Positions 5,530 to 6,030 of a stretch of 6,030 nucleotides of DNA are shown here, piece after piece (position 1 is the first letter of the stretch; each line of letters opens with the position of its first letter). A program made the position numbers and the translations under genes. The notes under the pieces were generated by a model. The model was not told the DNA's origin, made no database searches, and saw only the letters and a program-made list of their open reading frames with translations. Source of the stretch: Candidatus Falkowbacteria bacterium CG23_combo_of_CG06-09_8_20_14_all_49_15 (lineage in GTDB: Bacteria; Patescibacteriota; Patescibacteriia; Patescibacteriales; UM-FILTER-48-10); assembly GCA_002771615.1 (NCBI GenBank), contig PCSD01000036.1:1-6030 (forward strand). Direction: 5' to 3'.

Positions 5530-5548
5530 TTTTCACTTTTTGTGAAAA
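5530..5548 (+). other. Small hairpin just after tRNA-Ser
   Basis: TTTTCAC (5530-5536) and GTGAAAA (5542-5548) form a 7-bp stem around a TTTTT loop, one base after the tRNA CCA. It may act in 3'-end processing of the precursor or as part of a double terminator with the next hairpin. It lacks a T-run of its own. Confidence 0.5.
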
Positions 5549-5553
5549 CTGAC

Positions 5554-5586
5554 ATAGCCTCAATGCAATGGGAGGCTATTTTTTTT
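5554..5586 (+). terminator. Intrinsic terminator after tRNA-Ser
   Basis: ATAGCCTC (5554-5561) and GAGGCTAT (5572-5579) make a perfect 8-bp stem with a 10-base loop, directly followed by seven Ts (5580-5586). This is the classical Rho-independent arrangement and the best-formed terminator in the window. It separates the tRNA from the regulator gene downstream. Confidence 0.88.
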
Positions 5587-5611
5587 GGCAAAATGCGTCG
5601 CCAAAGATTCA

Positions 5612-5640
5612 TTTACAAAATTGTTTAAATTCGTTATTAT
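5612..5640 (+). promoter_or_regulatory. Sigma70-type promoter of the Xre-family gene
   Basis: TTTACA (5612-5617) and TATTAT (5635-5640) each match the -35 and -10 consensus at five of six positions and are exactly 17 bases apart. Transcription would start near 5647, leaving a leader of about 60 very A+T-rich bases. That leader includes TACA-A-TGTA (5683-5691) and a second TACAAT at 5693-5698, which could be an operator for the encoded regulator. The operator is a guess. Confidence 0.6.
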
Positions 5641-5708
5641 TATAGTATCAAAAAAGAAACCCTTATATTATATTCTATATACTACAATGTAATACAATTA
5701 GAAAAGAT

Positions 5709-5912
5709 ATGTCAAACAATAAAATTGCGCAAAACTTAAAGAAACTGCGGGCGAAAAAGGGGCTATCTCTCGAAAAGATTGCTCGCCTTGCCGATTTGTC
5801 GCTGAACACCATTGTGAAAGTTGAAAATGGCGTTAATACAAACCCAACCATTGATACACTAACCAAGATCGCCAAAGCGCTTGAAGTGGGTGTTGATGAT
5901 ATAATAAAATAA
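5709..5912 (+). CDS. Xre-family helix-turn-helix transcriptional regulator
   Basis: The 67-residue protein is essentially a single Cro/C1-type DNA-binding domain. IAQNLKKLRAKKGLS (6-20) is the first helix and turn, LEKIARLADLS (21-31) the second helix, LNTIVKVENG (32-41) the recognition helix, and NPTIDTLTKIAKALEVGVDDII (45-66) the closing helices. There is no effector or dimerisation domain, so its signal is unknown. Such minimal regulators occur on chromosomes, in toxin-antitoxin pairs and in phages; no toxin gene is visible nearby. The ATG has only a weak AGAAAAG upstream. The gene is monocistronic as far as can be seen and has its own promoter. Its codons are visibly richer in A and T than those of the upstream genes, which may mean separate acquisition. 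Autoregulation would be typical for the family but is not shown. Confidence 0.9.
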   Translation: MSNNKIAQNLKKLRAKKGLSLEKIARLADLSLNTIVKVENGVNTNPTIDTLTKIAKALEVGVDDIIK

Positions 5913-6030
5913 AATTATGGCAAAAAAGATTATTCAAAATTAGTAGGAGATTATTTAAATAATTTTTAATCGTAGATATTCCTCGTGAGCTTGCTCCGAG
6001 GTTTCCTTGAGGGAAAGCTTGAAAACCGCA
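5913..6030 (+). other. Non-coding tail with several palindromes
   Basis: No gene is supported. An ATG at 5917 opens only eight codons (MAKKIIQN). ATTATTTAAATAAT (5950-5963) is a perfect 14-base palindrome followed by TTTT, perhaps a weak terminator for the regulator gene. CCTCG (5981-5985) pairs with CGAGG (5997-6001), with GAG/CTC pairing inside. TTTCC (6002-6006) pairs with GGAAA (6012-6016), or alternatively GGTTT (6000-6004) with AAACC (6023-6027). The last structures look like a palindromic intergenic repeat running to or past the window edge. Confidence 0.45.

Noticed and set aside
5554..5586. Attachment site or repeat function for the hairpin after the tRNA
   Set aside because: The stem directly followed by seven Ts is fully explained as an intrinsic terminator.
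5193..5612. Open frame of 139 codons on the - strand containing GWDLNPRGAFTPTRF
   Set aside because: The recognisable part is the antisense of tRNA-Ser; this translation is a familiar spurious protein wherever a serine tRNA is read backwards. The rest overlaps the pseudouridine synthase gene.

Overview
The window reads as a compact bacterial chromosome segment with all identifiable genes on the + strand: two gene clusters, a serine tRNA and a small regulator gene. The most likely source is a Candidate Phyla Radiation (Patescibacteria) bacterium. This is inferred from the style of the proteins (a HisRS with a short charged N-terminal tail, a lysine/arginine-rich 80-residue bS21, a minimal 67-residue Xre-type regulator) and from tight, overlapping genes; nothing here proves the taxon. 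TGA serves as a stop (the O-antigen-ligase-like gene and the pseudouridine synthase gene both end in it), so the TGA=Gly code of Gracilibacteria/SR1 is not in use.

Region 1 (1-2308) is a translation cluster. A perfect TATAAT box and a structured leader precede hisS (histidyl-tRNA synthetase), followed by rpsU (bS21) and yqeY (GatB/YqeY tail-domain protein). It ends at a perfect 15-bp hairpin that probably terminates transcription.

Region 2 (2313-5307) is a second probable operon of four genes joined by overlaps or a 3-base gap. They are a polytopic O-antigen ligase/polymerase-like membrane protein, a stand-alone swivelling phosphohistidine domain of the PEP-utilising enzyme family, an unrecognised basic helical protein, and an RsuA/RluB-type 16S/23S rRNA pseudouridine synthase. 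The membrane-protein gene carries two separate repeat tracts, a near-perfect palindrome and two families of tandem heptamers. Both fall in predicted loops and keep the reading frame.

Region 3 (5308-6030) holds a gene-free stretch with possible coding remnants, tRNA-Ser(CGA) with encoded CCA and a strong intrinsic terminator, then a visibly A+T-richer segment with a good sigma70-type promoter and a small Xre-family helix-turn-helix gene. The window ends in non-coding DNA rich in palindromes.

The least explained items are the start-codon-pairing leader of hisS, the repeat insertions in the membrane-protein gene, and the coupled pair of phosphohistidine-domain gene and unknown gene. I see no clear defence system, CRISPR array or transposase.
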